Assembly (NCBI GenBank): GCA_030607345.1
Contig: JAUWKC010000124.1
Location: 1-5,713 of the forward strand
DNA length: 5,713 bases
From: Planctomycetota bacterium
GTDB lineage: Bacteria > Planctomycetota > Phycisphaerae > Sedimentisphaerales > SG8-4
Reading direction: 5' to 3'
Shown piece after piece: positions 1 through 5,247 of the stretch (position 1 is the first letter of the stretch; every line of letters begins with the position of its first letter). The notes under the pieces were generated by a model. That model did no database searches and was not told where the DNA came from. It worked only from the letters and a program-made list of their open reading frames with translations. The position numbers and the translations under genes are program-made.

Positions 1-97
1 TCGATGTGACAAAAAATGTTTCGTCAACCTTGCAGCAATCTTTGGAAGAGAACATATGTATACTTCACGAATGAAAGACTCTGCAAATTCTGAGCAG

Positions 98-103
98 AAG
101 GAG
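98..103 (+). promoter_or_regulatory. Ribosome binding site that sets the CBS protein start
   Basis: AAGGAG lies 6 nt upstream of the ATG at 110, a near-consensus Shine-Dalgarno sequence at near-ideal spacing. The upstream in-frame ATG at 56 has only a weaker GGA-containing purine run (44-50). I therefore prefer 110 as the translation start. Confidence 0.65.
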
Positions 104-109
104 AATCCT

Positions 110-532
110 ATGCTTATACCCATGCCCGCCGATATTATGACGAGAAAAGTCGTCACCGTAAAGGCCGACACTCCCATACTTGACGCCCTGGAACTTATCG
201 CAAAAGGCGACGTCTCAGGACTGCCCGTCGTCGACGATGATATGAACATCATCGGAATCCTTTCCGAAAAGGACGTCATAAGCCTGCTCTATATCGAGGA
301 TGACGAGCAGGAAAGAACAGTCGCTGACTTTATGACACAACCGGCACTTTACTTCGAGGACAGCGAGAGCCTCCTGGATATCTGCGACTTCCTCAAGAAA
401 AACGTCTTCAGAAGGGTGCCGATTACATCGAATGGAAAACTCGTCGGAATCATAAGCATAAGAGATGTCATCGAGTTCATACTTCGCCTGCGAGGAAGAG
501 TGCCTCTGTCCGCCTACTCTTCGCAGCAGTAA
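110..532 (+). CDS. CBS-pair domain protein (adenine-nucleotide sensor type)
   Basis: This is a 140-residue protein made almost entirely of two CBS domains (a Bateman module). CBS1 covers about residues 7-60, starting ADIMTRKVV and ending with GILSEKD. CBS2 covers about residues 72-128, starting VADFMTQPA and ending with GIISIRD. Both domains keep the G-h-h-S-x-x-D signature whose Ser/Thr and Asp contact the ribose and phosphate in AMP-, ATP- or SAM-binding CBS proteins, so nucleotide binding is likely. There is no fused catalytic, transporter or DNA-binding domain, no signal peptide and no membrane segment. It is probably a small cytoplasmic regulator acting on an unknown partner. The start at 110 is chosen for its AAGGAG site; an in-frame ATG at 56 would add 18 polar residues (MYTSRMKDS onward) with no domain content. 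The gene is not obviously in an operon with the ribosomal genes, as 300 nt and a tRNA promoter intervene. Its ligand and target cannot be read from the sequence. Confidence 0.88.
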   Translation: MLIPMPADIMTRKVVTVKADTPILDALELIAKGDVSGLPVVDDDMNIIGILSEKDVISLLYIEDDEQERTVADFMTQPALYFEDSESLLDICDFLKKNVFRRVPITSNGKLVGIISIRDVIEFILRLRGRVPLSAYSSQQ

Positions 533-710
533 CGCCTCGATACCTCTTGGTAGCTGATGCCGGCAGCCTTTCTGCCTGACGGTTGTCGGCTTGCCCGCTC
601 AAACCGGACGGTTCCTGTCAACCGCGGCACAGCGCTTCAGACACAACCGGACTATAATCGAACCGGGTTGCCGTCTACATTCTTCCTTCGCCGTGACCAT
701 AGCACGAAAA

Positions 711-788
711 TTCCACGCGATTACCCGTTTTTCATTGGCTATAGAGGTATTTTCATCACTGCACCTCAAAACGGGTAATCGCATGGGA
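711..788. repeat. Near-perfect inverted repeat, 21-nt arms around a 36-nt centre
   Basis: The arms GCGATTACCCGTTTT (717-731) and AAAACGGGTAATCGC (768-782) are perfect reverse complements over 15 nt. Pairing continues outward over 711-715 and 784-788, with one mismatch (716/783) and one G-U pair (712/787). The 36-nt centre (732-767) is AT-rich. There is no T tract next to either arm, so it is not a standard terminator. It ends 7 nt before the tRNA promoter -35. It could be a small MITE-like insertion, an operator or a cruciform/RNA processing structure; the sequence does not decide among these. Confidence 0.75.
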
Positions 789-795
789 AAAACGC

Positions 796-824
796 TTGAT
801 GGCGGCGGCCTGACCGTGTAATAT
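796..824 (+). promoter_or_regulatory. Predicted sigma70-type promoter of tRNA-Leu
   Basis: TTGATG (796-801, 4/6 to consensus), a 17-nt spacer and TAATAT (819-824, 4/6). The expected start site near 831 is only about 4 nt before the mature tRNA 5' end, which is typical of a single tRNA gene needing little 5' trimming. Confidence 0.55.
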
Positions 825-834
825 CCAGTTTGGC

Positions 835-919
835 GCGGATGTGGCGGAATTGGCAGACGCGCAGGCTTCAGGTGCCTGTGGGCTTTTAGCCCGTGGAGGT
901 TCGAGTCCTCTCATCCGCA
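835..919 (+). tRNA. tRNA-Leu (anticodon CAG)
   Basis: An 85-nt class II tRNA. The acceptor stem GCGGATG/CATCCGC pairs perfectly. The D stem is GCG/CGC, with TGGC in the D loop. The anticodon stem is CAGGC/GCCTG with loop TTCAGGT, giving anticodon CAG at 869-871, which reads CUG leucine codons. The long variable arm folds as GGGC-TTTTA-GCCC, as expected for tRNA-Leu. The T loop is TTCGAGT, closed by a five-pair stem with one G-U. The discriminator base is A919, the leucine identity element. CCA is not encoded and must be added after transcription. There are no mismatches in the stems, so it should be functional. Confidence 0.97.
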
Positions 920-924
920 GTGTG

Positions 925-958
925 GCCCGTCTTGAGCGTATGTATGCTCGAGACGGGC
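925..958 (+). other. Strong hairpin just downstream of the tRNA
   Basis: GCCCGTCTTGAGC (925-937) and GCTCGAGACGGGC (946-958) form a 13-bp stem with one U-G pair around an 8-nt loop. It starts 5 nt after the tRNA 3' end. No T tract follows (TGGCATTTGC), so it is not a textbook intrinsic terminator. It may be a T-less terminator or a stabiliser or processing signal for the tRNA 3' end. Confidence 0.6.
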
Positions 959-1113
959 TGGCATTTGCAGCAAAGGGAGACCGGCCCTGCGAGCCTTGGC
1001 GGGTTCGGGTTACAGCCGTCGAAGGTGGAGGAAGGCGCGTCGGTATGGCCCCGGCTGAGAGCTTTTAGCCGCGAACGAAGCGAAAAATCTCAAAAATTAT
1101 TGAAACGGGTCTC
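959..1113. other. Non-coding spacer upstream of the rpsL promoter
   Basis: No gene is supported. The overlapping short open frames are out of keeping with the neighbours and run through the tRNA. The stretch contains a small hairpin (CGGCT/AGCCG) around GAGAGCTTTT near 1052-1071. Its GCTTTTAGCC repeats ten bases of the tRNA-Leu variable arm. The last 40 nt before the promoter are A-rich (around 1080-1105), which could act as an UP-like element. Confidence 0.4.
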
Positions 1114-1142
1114 TTGCGTACAGTTTCCAGGTGCTGTATAAT
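1114..1142 (+). promoter_or_regulatory. Predicted sigma70-type promoter of the rpsL-rpsG unit
   Basis: TTGCGT (1114-1119, 3/6), a 17-nt spacer and a perfect TATAAT (1137-1142). An A/T-rich run lies upstream. The predicted start site near 1149 gives a leader of about 130 nt before rpsL. Confidence 0.65.
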
Positions 1143-1148
1143 GCTTTG

Positions 1149-1280
1149 TTTGGTTCTGTCAACAGGTACGATGAAGCCGGGCTTGGCAGTTACGTAGGCC
1201 GTGTGAGAACCGCTGACAGGTTGCGTTTTGTGCGGTTGGATGCGGCGGTCGGTTTTTTCGAGTGATATTAAGGAACAATT
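1149..1280 (+). promoter_or_regulatory. Structured 5' leader of rpsL with competing helices
   Basis: GGTTCT (1152-1157) can pair with AGAACC (1206-1211), enclosing a nested TACG/CGTA helix (1167-1170/1193-1196). Alternatively CTGTCA (1156-1161) pairs with TGACAG (1214-1219), and AACCGC (1208-1213) pairs with GCGGTT (1232-1237). These options share bases and exclude one another. Six T lie at 1253-1258, but no strong stem abuts them. This could be an autoregulatory leader, although no known ribosomal-protein leader motif was recognised. The AAGGA ribosome binding site of rpsL is at 1270-1274, 6 nt from the ATG. Confidence 0.35.
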
Positions 1281-1652
1281 ATGCCCACGATAAACCAGTT
1301 AGTCAGGCGTCCGAGGGCCAAAACCAAGGGGCGAAAGCGCACCTCGGATATCAGCGGTTCGCCGCAGAAACGCGGGGTCTGTCTTATTGTAAGGACCCAG
1401 ACGCCCAAAAAGCCGAACTCGGCCCTGCGCAAGATTGCCCGTGTCAGGTTGACCAACCAGAAGGAGGTGACCGCTTACATACCGGGCATCGACCACAACC
1501 TTCAGGAGCACAGCACGGTGATGATTCGTGGCGGCAGGGTCAGGGACCTGCCGGGCGTGCGGTACCATATTATCCGGGGCGTTCTTGACTGTGCCGGTGT
1601 GACGGCCCGCAAGCAGGGCAGGAGCAAGTACGGAGCGAAGAAAGGCAAATAG
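1281..1652 (+). CDS. rpsL: 30S ribosomal protein S12
   Basis: S12 sits at the 30S decoding centre and the subunit interface and influences tRNA selection accuracy. The 123-residue product is full length for the family. It shows the classic landmarks: MPTINQLVR at the N-terminus, CPQKRGV-like GSPQKRGVC at residues 26-34, [11 protein letters not shown] at 41-51, HNLQEHS at 72-78, DLPGVRYH at 89-96 and the C-terminal [10 protein letters not shown]. Lys43 and the RimO-type methylthiolation target Asp89 are present. Position 88, Lys in E. coli and most bacteria, is Arg here (AGG at 1542-1544); Lys88Arg is a classic streptomycin-resistance substitution. Residues 17-27 differ from the usual sequence, as is normal for that loop. 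The start is fixed by the ATG 6 nt after AAGGA and by the conserved N-terminus. It is the first gene of a unit with rpsG, 63 nt downstream. Confidence 0.99.
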   Translation: MPTINQLVRRPRAKTKGRKRTSDISGSPQKRGVCLIVRTQTPKKPNSALRKIARVRLTNQKEVTAYIPGIDHNLQEHSTVMIRGGRVRDLPGVRYHIIRGVLDCAGVTARKQGRSKYGAKKGK

Positions 1653-1664
1653 GCCGAGAGAATC

Positions 1665-1693
1665 CGAACGGCGCGTTTCGAGTTTTGTTTTTT
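1665..1693 (+). terminator. Weak attenuator-like hairpin between rpsL and rpsG
   Basis: CGAACG (1665-1670) pairs with CGTTTCG (1674-1680, one bulged T) over a 3-nt loop, followed by AG, four T, a G and six T. The stem is short, so at most partial termination is expected. It could set rpsG level relative to rpsL. Confidence 0.3.
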
Positions 1694-1715
1694 GTGTTGT
1701 TTGAGTGAGGTTATT

Positions 1716-2189
1716 ATGGCTAAAAAGTTCACCGCTTCAAGCCGGCAGTTGAAGCCGGACCCGCAGTATAACAGCAAGCTGGTCTCGAAGTTTGTTAACT
1801 CTCTGATGTTGGGTGGTGAAAAGAGTGTCGCCCAGCGGGTTTTCTATGACGCAATGGATATAGCGTCAAAGAAAGTCAAGGATGTCGAGCCGATTGAGCT
1901 GTTCGAGACTGCGATTAACAATGTAAAGCCCCTGCTGGAAGTTCGCAGCAAGCGAGTTGGCGGAGCCAGCTACCAGGTTCCGATGCAGGTGAGCTATAAG
2001 CGTCAGCAATCGCTGGCTTTTCGCTGGATAATAGCCTCGGCCAGGTCCAAGAAAGGCAAACCTATGTGCCAGCGACTGGCTTCTGAACTGATGGATGCTT
2101 ATAACAAACAGGGTGGTGCGATGACCACGCGAGAGAATGTTCATAGAATGGCTGATGCGAACAAGGCCTTTGCGCACTTCGCATGGTAA
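1716..2189 (+). CDS. rpsG: 30S ribosomal protein S7
   Basis: S7 binds the 3' major domain of 16S rRNA, nucleates 30S head assembly and lines the E-site and mRNA exit region. The product is 157 residues, matching the usual 156-157. Recognisable segments are the N-terminal [18 protein letters not shown] (residues 12-29), [27 protein letters not shown] centred on residues 50-76, SYQVPMQV (77-84), the RWIIASAR helix and the C-terminal [17 protein letters not shown]. The start ATG at 1716 is chosen because GTGAGG (1705-1710) ends 5 nt upstream and MAKKF is a typical S7 start. An in-frame ATG at 1692 would add eight residues with no ribosome binding site. In E. coli S7 represses its own operon through the rpsL-rpsG junction; the 63-nt gap here holds only a weak hairpin with a T-rich tail. 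Confidence 0.98.
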   Translation: MAKKFTASSRQLKPDPQYNSKLVSKFVNSLMLGGEKSVAQRVFYDAMDIASKKVKDVEPIELFETAINNVKPLLEVRSKRVGGASYQVPMQVSYKRQQSLAFRWIIASARSKKGKPMCQRLASELMDAYNKQGGAMTTRENVHRMADANKAFAHFAW

Positions 2190-2204
2190 GAGTTGTTGCT
2201 TTTG

Positions 2205-2244
2205 CTGCCACGGTTCGTTTAACGAATAACCGTGGCAGTTTTTT
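2205..2244 (+). terminator. Intrinsic terminator between rpsG and fusA
   Basis: CTGCCACGGTT (2205-2215) and AACCGTGGCAG (2228-2238) form a perfect 11-bp stem. The 12-nt loop can pair further (TTCG/CGAA), and six T follow at 2239-2244. The geometry is that of a strong one-direction terminator for the rpsL-rpsG unit. The reverse orientation lacks a T tract. Confidence 0.9.
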
Positions 2245-2295
2245 ATTGAGATAGGGACAAAGTGCAGGGTCAAGAGTTGAAGAACGGTATGTACT

Positions 2296-4371
2296 ATGGG
2301 CGGTAGCCTGGAAAAGTTGCGAAATATCGGGATTATGGCGCACATCGACGCCGGCAAGACGACGGTGACGGAGCGCATTCTCTACTATACCGGCAAGACC
2401 TACAAGATGGGCGAAGTCCATCAAGGCACTGCCGTTATGGACTTTATGGCCGAGGAACAAAAAAGAGGCATTACCATTACGTCGGCTGCAACGCGGTGCC
2501 CCTGGAAGGATTTTCGGATTAACCTTATCGATACGCCGGGGCACATTGATTTTACCGCCGAGGTCGAGCGCTCTTTGCGGGTTCTCGATGGCGCCGTGGC
2601 GGTATTTGACGGCAGTGAGGGTGTGCAGGCCCAGAGCGAGACCGTGTGGCGACAAGGATTGAAATATGGGCTGGCTTGCCTGTGCTTTGTAAATAAGATG
2701 GATAAGACCGGCGCCGATTTTGAAATGACGGTTGAAAGCATTCGGGACAAGCTCCTGGCCAATCCGATTGTATTGCAGATACCCATCGGCGCCGAAGAGT
2801 CGTTTGCGGGAATTATAGACCTTGTGACAATGCAGGCCGTTTTCTATAAGCCCGAAAAGCTGGGTTCCACCTTTGAAGAAACCGAGATTCCGGCAGGGCT
2901 GATTGAAAACGCCCGGCAGCAGAGGCACCAAATGCTTGAGCTTGCCGCTGAGTTTGACGAAGAGCTGCTGGATGCTTACGTGCACGATAAGCCTGTTGAC
3001 GCCGAAATGATAAGGCGGGCGGTCAGAACCGGGACGCTGAAAAACAAGCTTCATCCTGTCTTCGTCGGCTCGGCGTTGAAGTACATTGGCATCCAGAGAG
3101 CGCTTGACGGGGTGGTTGCATATCTGCCGTCCCCGCTGGAAAGGCCGGAGATAGTCGCCCACAAACCGGACGACGAAAGCCATAAGGTGAAAGTCAAATG
3201 CGACCGCGCCGGCAGTCTGGTTGCGCTTGCGTTCAAAATCACAGGTGATAAGCACGGGGACCTGCACTTCCTGAGGATTTATCAAGGCAGATTGAAGTCC
3301 GGCACCAGGGTTCTGAATGTCAACCGTGACAAACGCGAAAACATCACGCGAATATTTGAGATGCACGCCAAAGACCGCAAAATCCTGGATTCGGTTGCTG
3401 CCGGCGATATTGTTGCCGTTGTGGGCTTAAAGCAGACCCTTACGGGCGATACCATCTGTGATACGAGAAACCCCATCATTTTGCCTAATATTACTTTCCC
3501 AGAGACGGTTGTCAGCATGTCAATAGAGCCAAAAACCGCAACGGACAGGGTCAAACTGGCTGATGCACTGGCCGCTTTGAGACGAGAGGACCCAACTTTT
3601 GAGTCCGCGGTGGATAGAGAAACAGGCCAGACAATCATCCGGGGCATGGGCGAGCTGCATCTGGAAATACTCCAGCACAAGCTAATCAGGGACATGGGCG
3701 TTGACGTGCGTACAGGAAAGCCAAGGGTCGCTTACAAGGAAGCTATCACAGAAGCTGCTCAGGCCGAGGGTAAATTCATACGTCAAACTGGGGGGCATGG
3801 GCAATATGGGCACGTCGTTTTGGCTATTGAACCGCTCCCAACCGAGCATGGTTGCTGGAGCCGGGATGTTGAATTCGAGAGCCGGGCGGGAGGCGATGTG
3901 ATTCCGAAAGAGTACATTTCTGCCGTGGAAAGGGGTGCAAGAGAGGCGTTAAGCAGCGGGGTCTTGGGCAGCTATCCTGTTGTGGGAGTTAAGGTTACGT
4001 TGGTCGATGGCTCGTTTCATTCGGTTGATTCTTCTGATTTGGCCTTTGAGCAGGCTGCTGCAATAGCCGTTGAGAAAGTGCTCAGACGGGCCGGGCCGGT
4101 GCTTCTTGAACCGATTATGCGGCTCGAAGTGGTGGTGCCGGAAGGCAATTTTGGGGCGGTCCAGAGCAGCTTGCTGGCCAAAAGGGGTACGATAACGGAC
4201 TATCGCCTGCACGGAAAGATGAGGGTGATTGATGCCAGGGTGCCGTTGGCTGAGATGTTCGGCTACTCGTCTGATATCAGAAGCGCCACTGCCGGCAGGG
4301 GGAGCTTTACTATGGAGCCGTACAGCTATGAAAAGACGCCGGAAGAGATAGCCGAACGGATAATCCTGTAA
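2296..4371 (+). CDS. fusA: Translation elongation factor G
   Basis: EF-G is a GTPase that drives tRNA-mRNA translocation and, with RRF, ribosome recycling. The 691 residues match the family length. Domain I has G1 AHIDAGKTT (15-23), G2 RGITI (57-61), G3 DTPGH (79-83, with catalytic His83), G4 NKMD (133-136) and G5 GSA (258-260). Domain II follows (about 300-395), then III, IV (RQTGGHGQYG and the tip DGSFHSVDSS) and V (AEMFGYSSDIRSATAGRGSFTME). The loop usually written GGRGQYG is GGHGQYG. Domain II contains GDKHGDL, which I associate with planctomycete and spd-type EF-G. This leaves open whether it is the translocase or the recycling paralogue. An in-frame stop at 2278-2280 makes ATG 2296 the only ordinary start. 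Ribosome binding is weak (GAAG about 13 nt away), and I saw no promoter of its own despite the strong terminator upstream. No tuf follows. Confidence 0.98.
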   Translation: MGGSLEKLRNIGIMAHIDAGKTTVTERILYYTGKTYKMGEVHQGTAVMDFMAEEQKRGITITSAATRCPWKDFRINLIDTPGHIDFTAEVERSLRVLDGAVAVFDGSEGVQAQSETVWRQGLKYGLACLCFVNKMDKTGADFEMTVESIRDKLLANPIVLQIPIGAEESFAGIIDLVTMQAVFYKPEKLGSTFEETEIPAGLIENARQQRHQMLELAAEFDEELLDAYVHDKPVDAEMIRRAVRTGTLKNKLHPVFVGSALKYIGIQRALDGVVAYLPSPLERPEIVAHKPDDESHKVKVKCDRAGSLVALAFKITGDKHGDLHFLRIYQGRLKSGTRVLNVNRDKRENITRIFEMHAKDRKILDSVAAGDIVAVVGLKQTLTGDTICDTRNPIILPNITFPETVVSMSIEPKTATDRVKLADALAALRREDPTFESAVDRETGQTIIRGMGELHLEILQHKLIRDMGVDVRTGKPRVAYKEAITEAAQAEGKFIRQTGGHGQYGHVVLAIEPLPTEHGCWSRDVEFESRAGGDVIPKEYISAVERGAREALSSGVLGSYPVVGVKVTLVDGSFHSVDSSDLAFEQAAAIAVEKVLRRAGPVLLEPIMRLEVVVPEGNFGAVQSSLLAKRGTITDYRLHGKMRVIDARVPLAEMFGYSSDIRSATAGRGSFTMEPYSYEKTPEEIAERIIL

Positions 4372-4418
4372 AAATGGCAGTTTTTTTGCGTTCTGAACAA
4401 TAATTTTTCGAGAATGTG

Positions 4419-4447
4419 TTGACAGTAATTGTCTTTGGAAGTAAATT
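4419..4447 (+). promoter_or_regulatory. Predicted strong sigma70-type promoter downstream of fusA
   Basis: A perfect TTGACA (4419-4424), a 17-nt spacer and TAAATT (4442-4447, 4/6). The A/T-rich stretch just upstream (around 4398-4410) could be an UP element. The predicted start is near 4454. No open reading frame follows for 480 nt, so it should drive a non-coding RNA or a very long rpsJ leader. Confidence 0.65.
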
Positions 4448-4453
4448 AGAGGT

Positions 4454-4831
4454 TTTCATTTGAAGCGAGCAATGGCAAGGATGGCGTTGCGACTGTAACG
4501 GAGTTGCTGTATATCTGTTATTTGGTTGTCAGGGATGGTTGTTTGAAGAGGTGCTTCGGGAACTCAGCAGTGTCAAAGCTGGTGAATCGGTTGTGTGGGT
4601 TCTGTGCTTGCGAGGCGGTTGCCTTGGCCCCGAAGCGAGCCGGTAATACAAGTTGTTAAGGAAGGCCAGAGAAGTCGGAAGCCAGGAGCAGTAGCCCCGG
4701 TGGCAAACTGAACGATTGCCGGGAGTTGTTGTTTCTTTCGACTGGGAAGTAAGCCTCTCCTGCCAAAACTAAGCGAGATATACCTGGCGTGGTAGAAAAG
4801 GCGCTATTGTCTTGCGGCAGGGGATTTTTTT
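4454..4831 (+). ncRNA. Candidate novel structured non-coding RNA gene, about 378 nt
   Basis: This interval is bounded by a promoter (4419-4447) and an intrinsic terminator (4756-4831), and has no protein gene on either strand. It is G/T-rich on the + strand, like a structured transcript. Possible helices: GCAATG/CGTTGC (4469-4474/4485-4490, one U-G); GCTTCGGG/CCCGAAGC (4553-4560/4629-4636), closing a 68-nt domain with an inner CAGC/GCTG; and CCCGG/CCGGG around GGCAA/TTGCC near 4696-4723. GAAGCGAGC occurs twice (4462-4470 and 4632-4640), and GGAAG-CCAG is repeated near 4661-4687. I see none of the core signatures of RNase P RNA, tmRNA, 6S, SRP RNA, cobalamin riboswitch or self-splicing introns. 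It might instead be a long regulatory leader for rpsJ. The unit boundaries are predicted, not shown. Confidence 0.45.
4756..4831 (+). terminator. Intrinsic terminator ending the candidate RNA
   Basis: TCTCCTGCC (4756-4764) pairs with GGCAGGGGA (4816-4824) over 9 bp (one U-G), directly followed by seven T (4825-4831). The 51-nt interior can fold further through AGCG/CGCT (4772-4775/4802-4805) and TACC/GGTA (4781-4784/4791-4794). The large interior is unusual but the stem-plus-T-tract geometry is good. Confidence 0.6.
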
Positions 4832-4834
4832 ATA

Positions 4835-4862
4835 TTGTGCTTGGCCCATAAGCTGATATTAT
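4835..4862 (+). promoter_or_regulatory. Predicted extended -10 promoter of the rpsJ-rplC unit
   Basis: TTGTGC (4835-4840, 3/6), a 16-nt spacer and TATTAT (4857-4862, 5/6), with TGA immediately before it making an extended -10. It begins 3 nt after the T tract of the preceding terminator. The predicted start near 4869 leaves a leader of about 64 nt. Confidence 0.55.
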
Positions 4863-4898
4863 ACTGGCGCTTACGAGTGTAGGATTGCAGATTCGAGG

Positions 4899-4920
4899 CC
4901 GGCCGGCCCGAACCGGCTGG
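4899..4920 (+). promoter_or_regulatory. GC-rich hairpin in the rpsJ leader
   Basis: CCGGCCGG (4899-4906) pairs with CCGGCTGG (4913-4920) with one G-U pair and a CCCGAA loop. It ends 12 nt before the rpsJ ATG, close enough to influence ribosome access, and the rpsJ ribosome binding site is otherwise weak. It may be a simple control element of the S10 unit. Confidence 0.45.
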
Positions 4921-4932
4921 GAATGAAAAGTT

Positions 4933-5247
4933 ATGGCTACTGATACTGAAAGAATAAGAATCAGGATGGAAGCCTACGACCACAAGGTCCTTGACGCCTC
5001 GGCGAAGGACATAGTGGAACACGCCCGAAGGACCAATACCCGGGTCAGTGGCCCTATACCTTTGCCCACGCGTATTGAAAGATATACTGTGCTGCGAAGT
5101 CCGCACATTGATAAGAAGTCCCGCGAACAATTTGAACTGAGGACCCACAGGCGTCTGATTGATATTTACGAGGCAAATGCGCGGACAGTGGAGGTGCTCA
5201 ACCGTCTGGTGGTACCGGCCGGCGTGTTTGTAAAGATAAAGGCTTGA
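4933..5247 (+). CDS. rpsJ: 30S ribosomal protein S10 (NusE)
   Basis: S10 is a 30S head protein and, as NusE, joins NusB in transcription antitermination and links NusG to the ribosome. The 104-residue product is full length. It carries [11 protein letters not shown] near the N-terminus (7-17), the conserved GPIPLPTR (40-47), [30 protein letters not shown] (49-78, the extended loop and its flanks) and a C-terminal strand ending VFVKIKA. A TGA in frame at 4924-4926 makes ATG 4933 the only possible ordinary start. The ribosome binding site is poor (GAAAAG a few bases upstream, after a GC-rich hairpin). It heads the S10-type cluster with rplC 50 nt downstream. Its own promoter lies at 4835-4862, so it appears separable from fusA. 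Confidence 0.98.
   Translation: MATDTERIRIRMEAYDHKVLDASAKDIVEHARRTNTRVSGPIPLPTRIERYTVLRSPHIDKKSREQFELRTHRRLIDIYEANARTVEVLNRLVVPAGVFVKIKA

Larger units (their letters stand above)
533..834. other. Intergenic region between the CBS gene and tRNA-Leu
   Basis: I see no convincing gene here. Short open frames exist but lack ribosome binding sites and recognisable protein features. Just after the CBS stop a small hairpin (GGCAG, 5-nt loop, CTGCC, around 563-577) forms but has no T tract, so it is not a clear terminator. A TATAAT at 653-658 has no acceptable -35 at normal spacing. The region then holds a long inverted repeat (711-788) and the tRNA promoter (796-824). Confidence 0.6.

Noticed and set aside
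557..821. Short + strand frames between the CBS gene and the tRNA
   Set aside because: No ribosome binding sites, no recognisable domains, and they run through the long inverted repeat and the tRNA promoter.
1056..1071. GCTTTTAGCC shared with the tRNA-Leu variable arm, as a possible tRNA fragment
   Set aside because: Ten bases of a simple palindromic hairpin, with no surrounding tRNA similarity, is most likely chance.
1247..1258. Terminator in the rpsL leader (six T at 1253-1258)
   Set aside because: No complementary stem abuts the T run.
2062..3366. A 434-codon open frame on the - strand across the end of rpsG and the first half of fusA
   Set aside because: It lies opposite unmistakable S7 and EF-G coding sequence, and its translation shows no recognisable domain. 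It is a shadow of the + strand genes.
4366..4387. Intrinsic terminator at the fusA stop codon
   Set aside because: Only a 3-bp CTG/CAG stem precedes the seven T, which is too weak to call.
4654..4700. Resemblance to the SRP RNA helix 8 (GGAA loop followed by AGCAG)
   Set aside because: The closing stem has a mismatch, and the bases opposite AGCAG do not match the conserved symmetric loop, so the fit is too poor.
4448..4758. AGAGGTTT (4448-4455) could pair with AAGCCTCT (4751-4758) as a closing helix overlapping the terminator arm
   Set aside because: The 5' strand lies mostly upstream of the predicted transcription start near 4454, so it would not be in the RNA.
4553..4764. Resemblance to a cobalamin riboswitch (GGGAAC near 4558, AAGCCAGGAG near 4679)
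   Set aside because: The B12-box is incomplete, the core CCCGC-ACTG segment is missing, and the downstream genes have no link to cobalamin.
5107..5109. S10 Ile59 at the position of E. coli Val57, where tigecycline-susceptibility changes map
   Set aside because: Val to Ile is conservative and probably ordinary natural variation.
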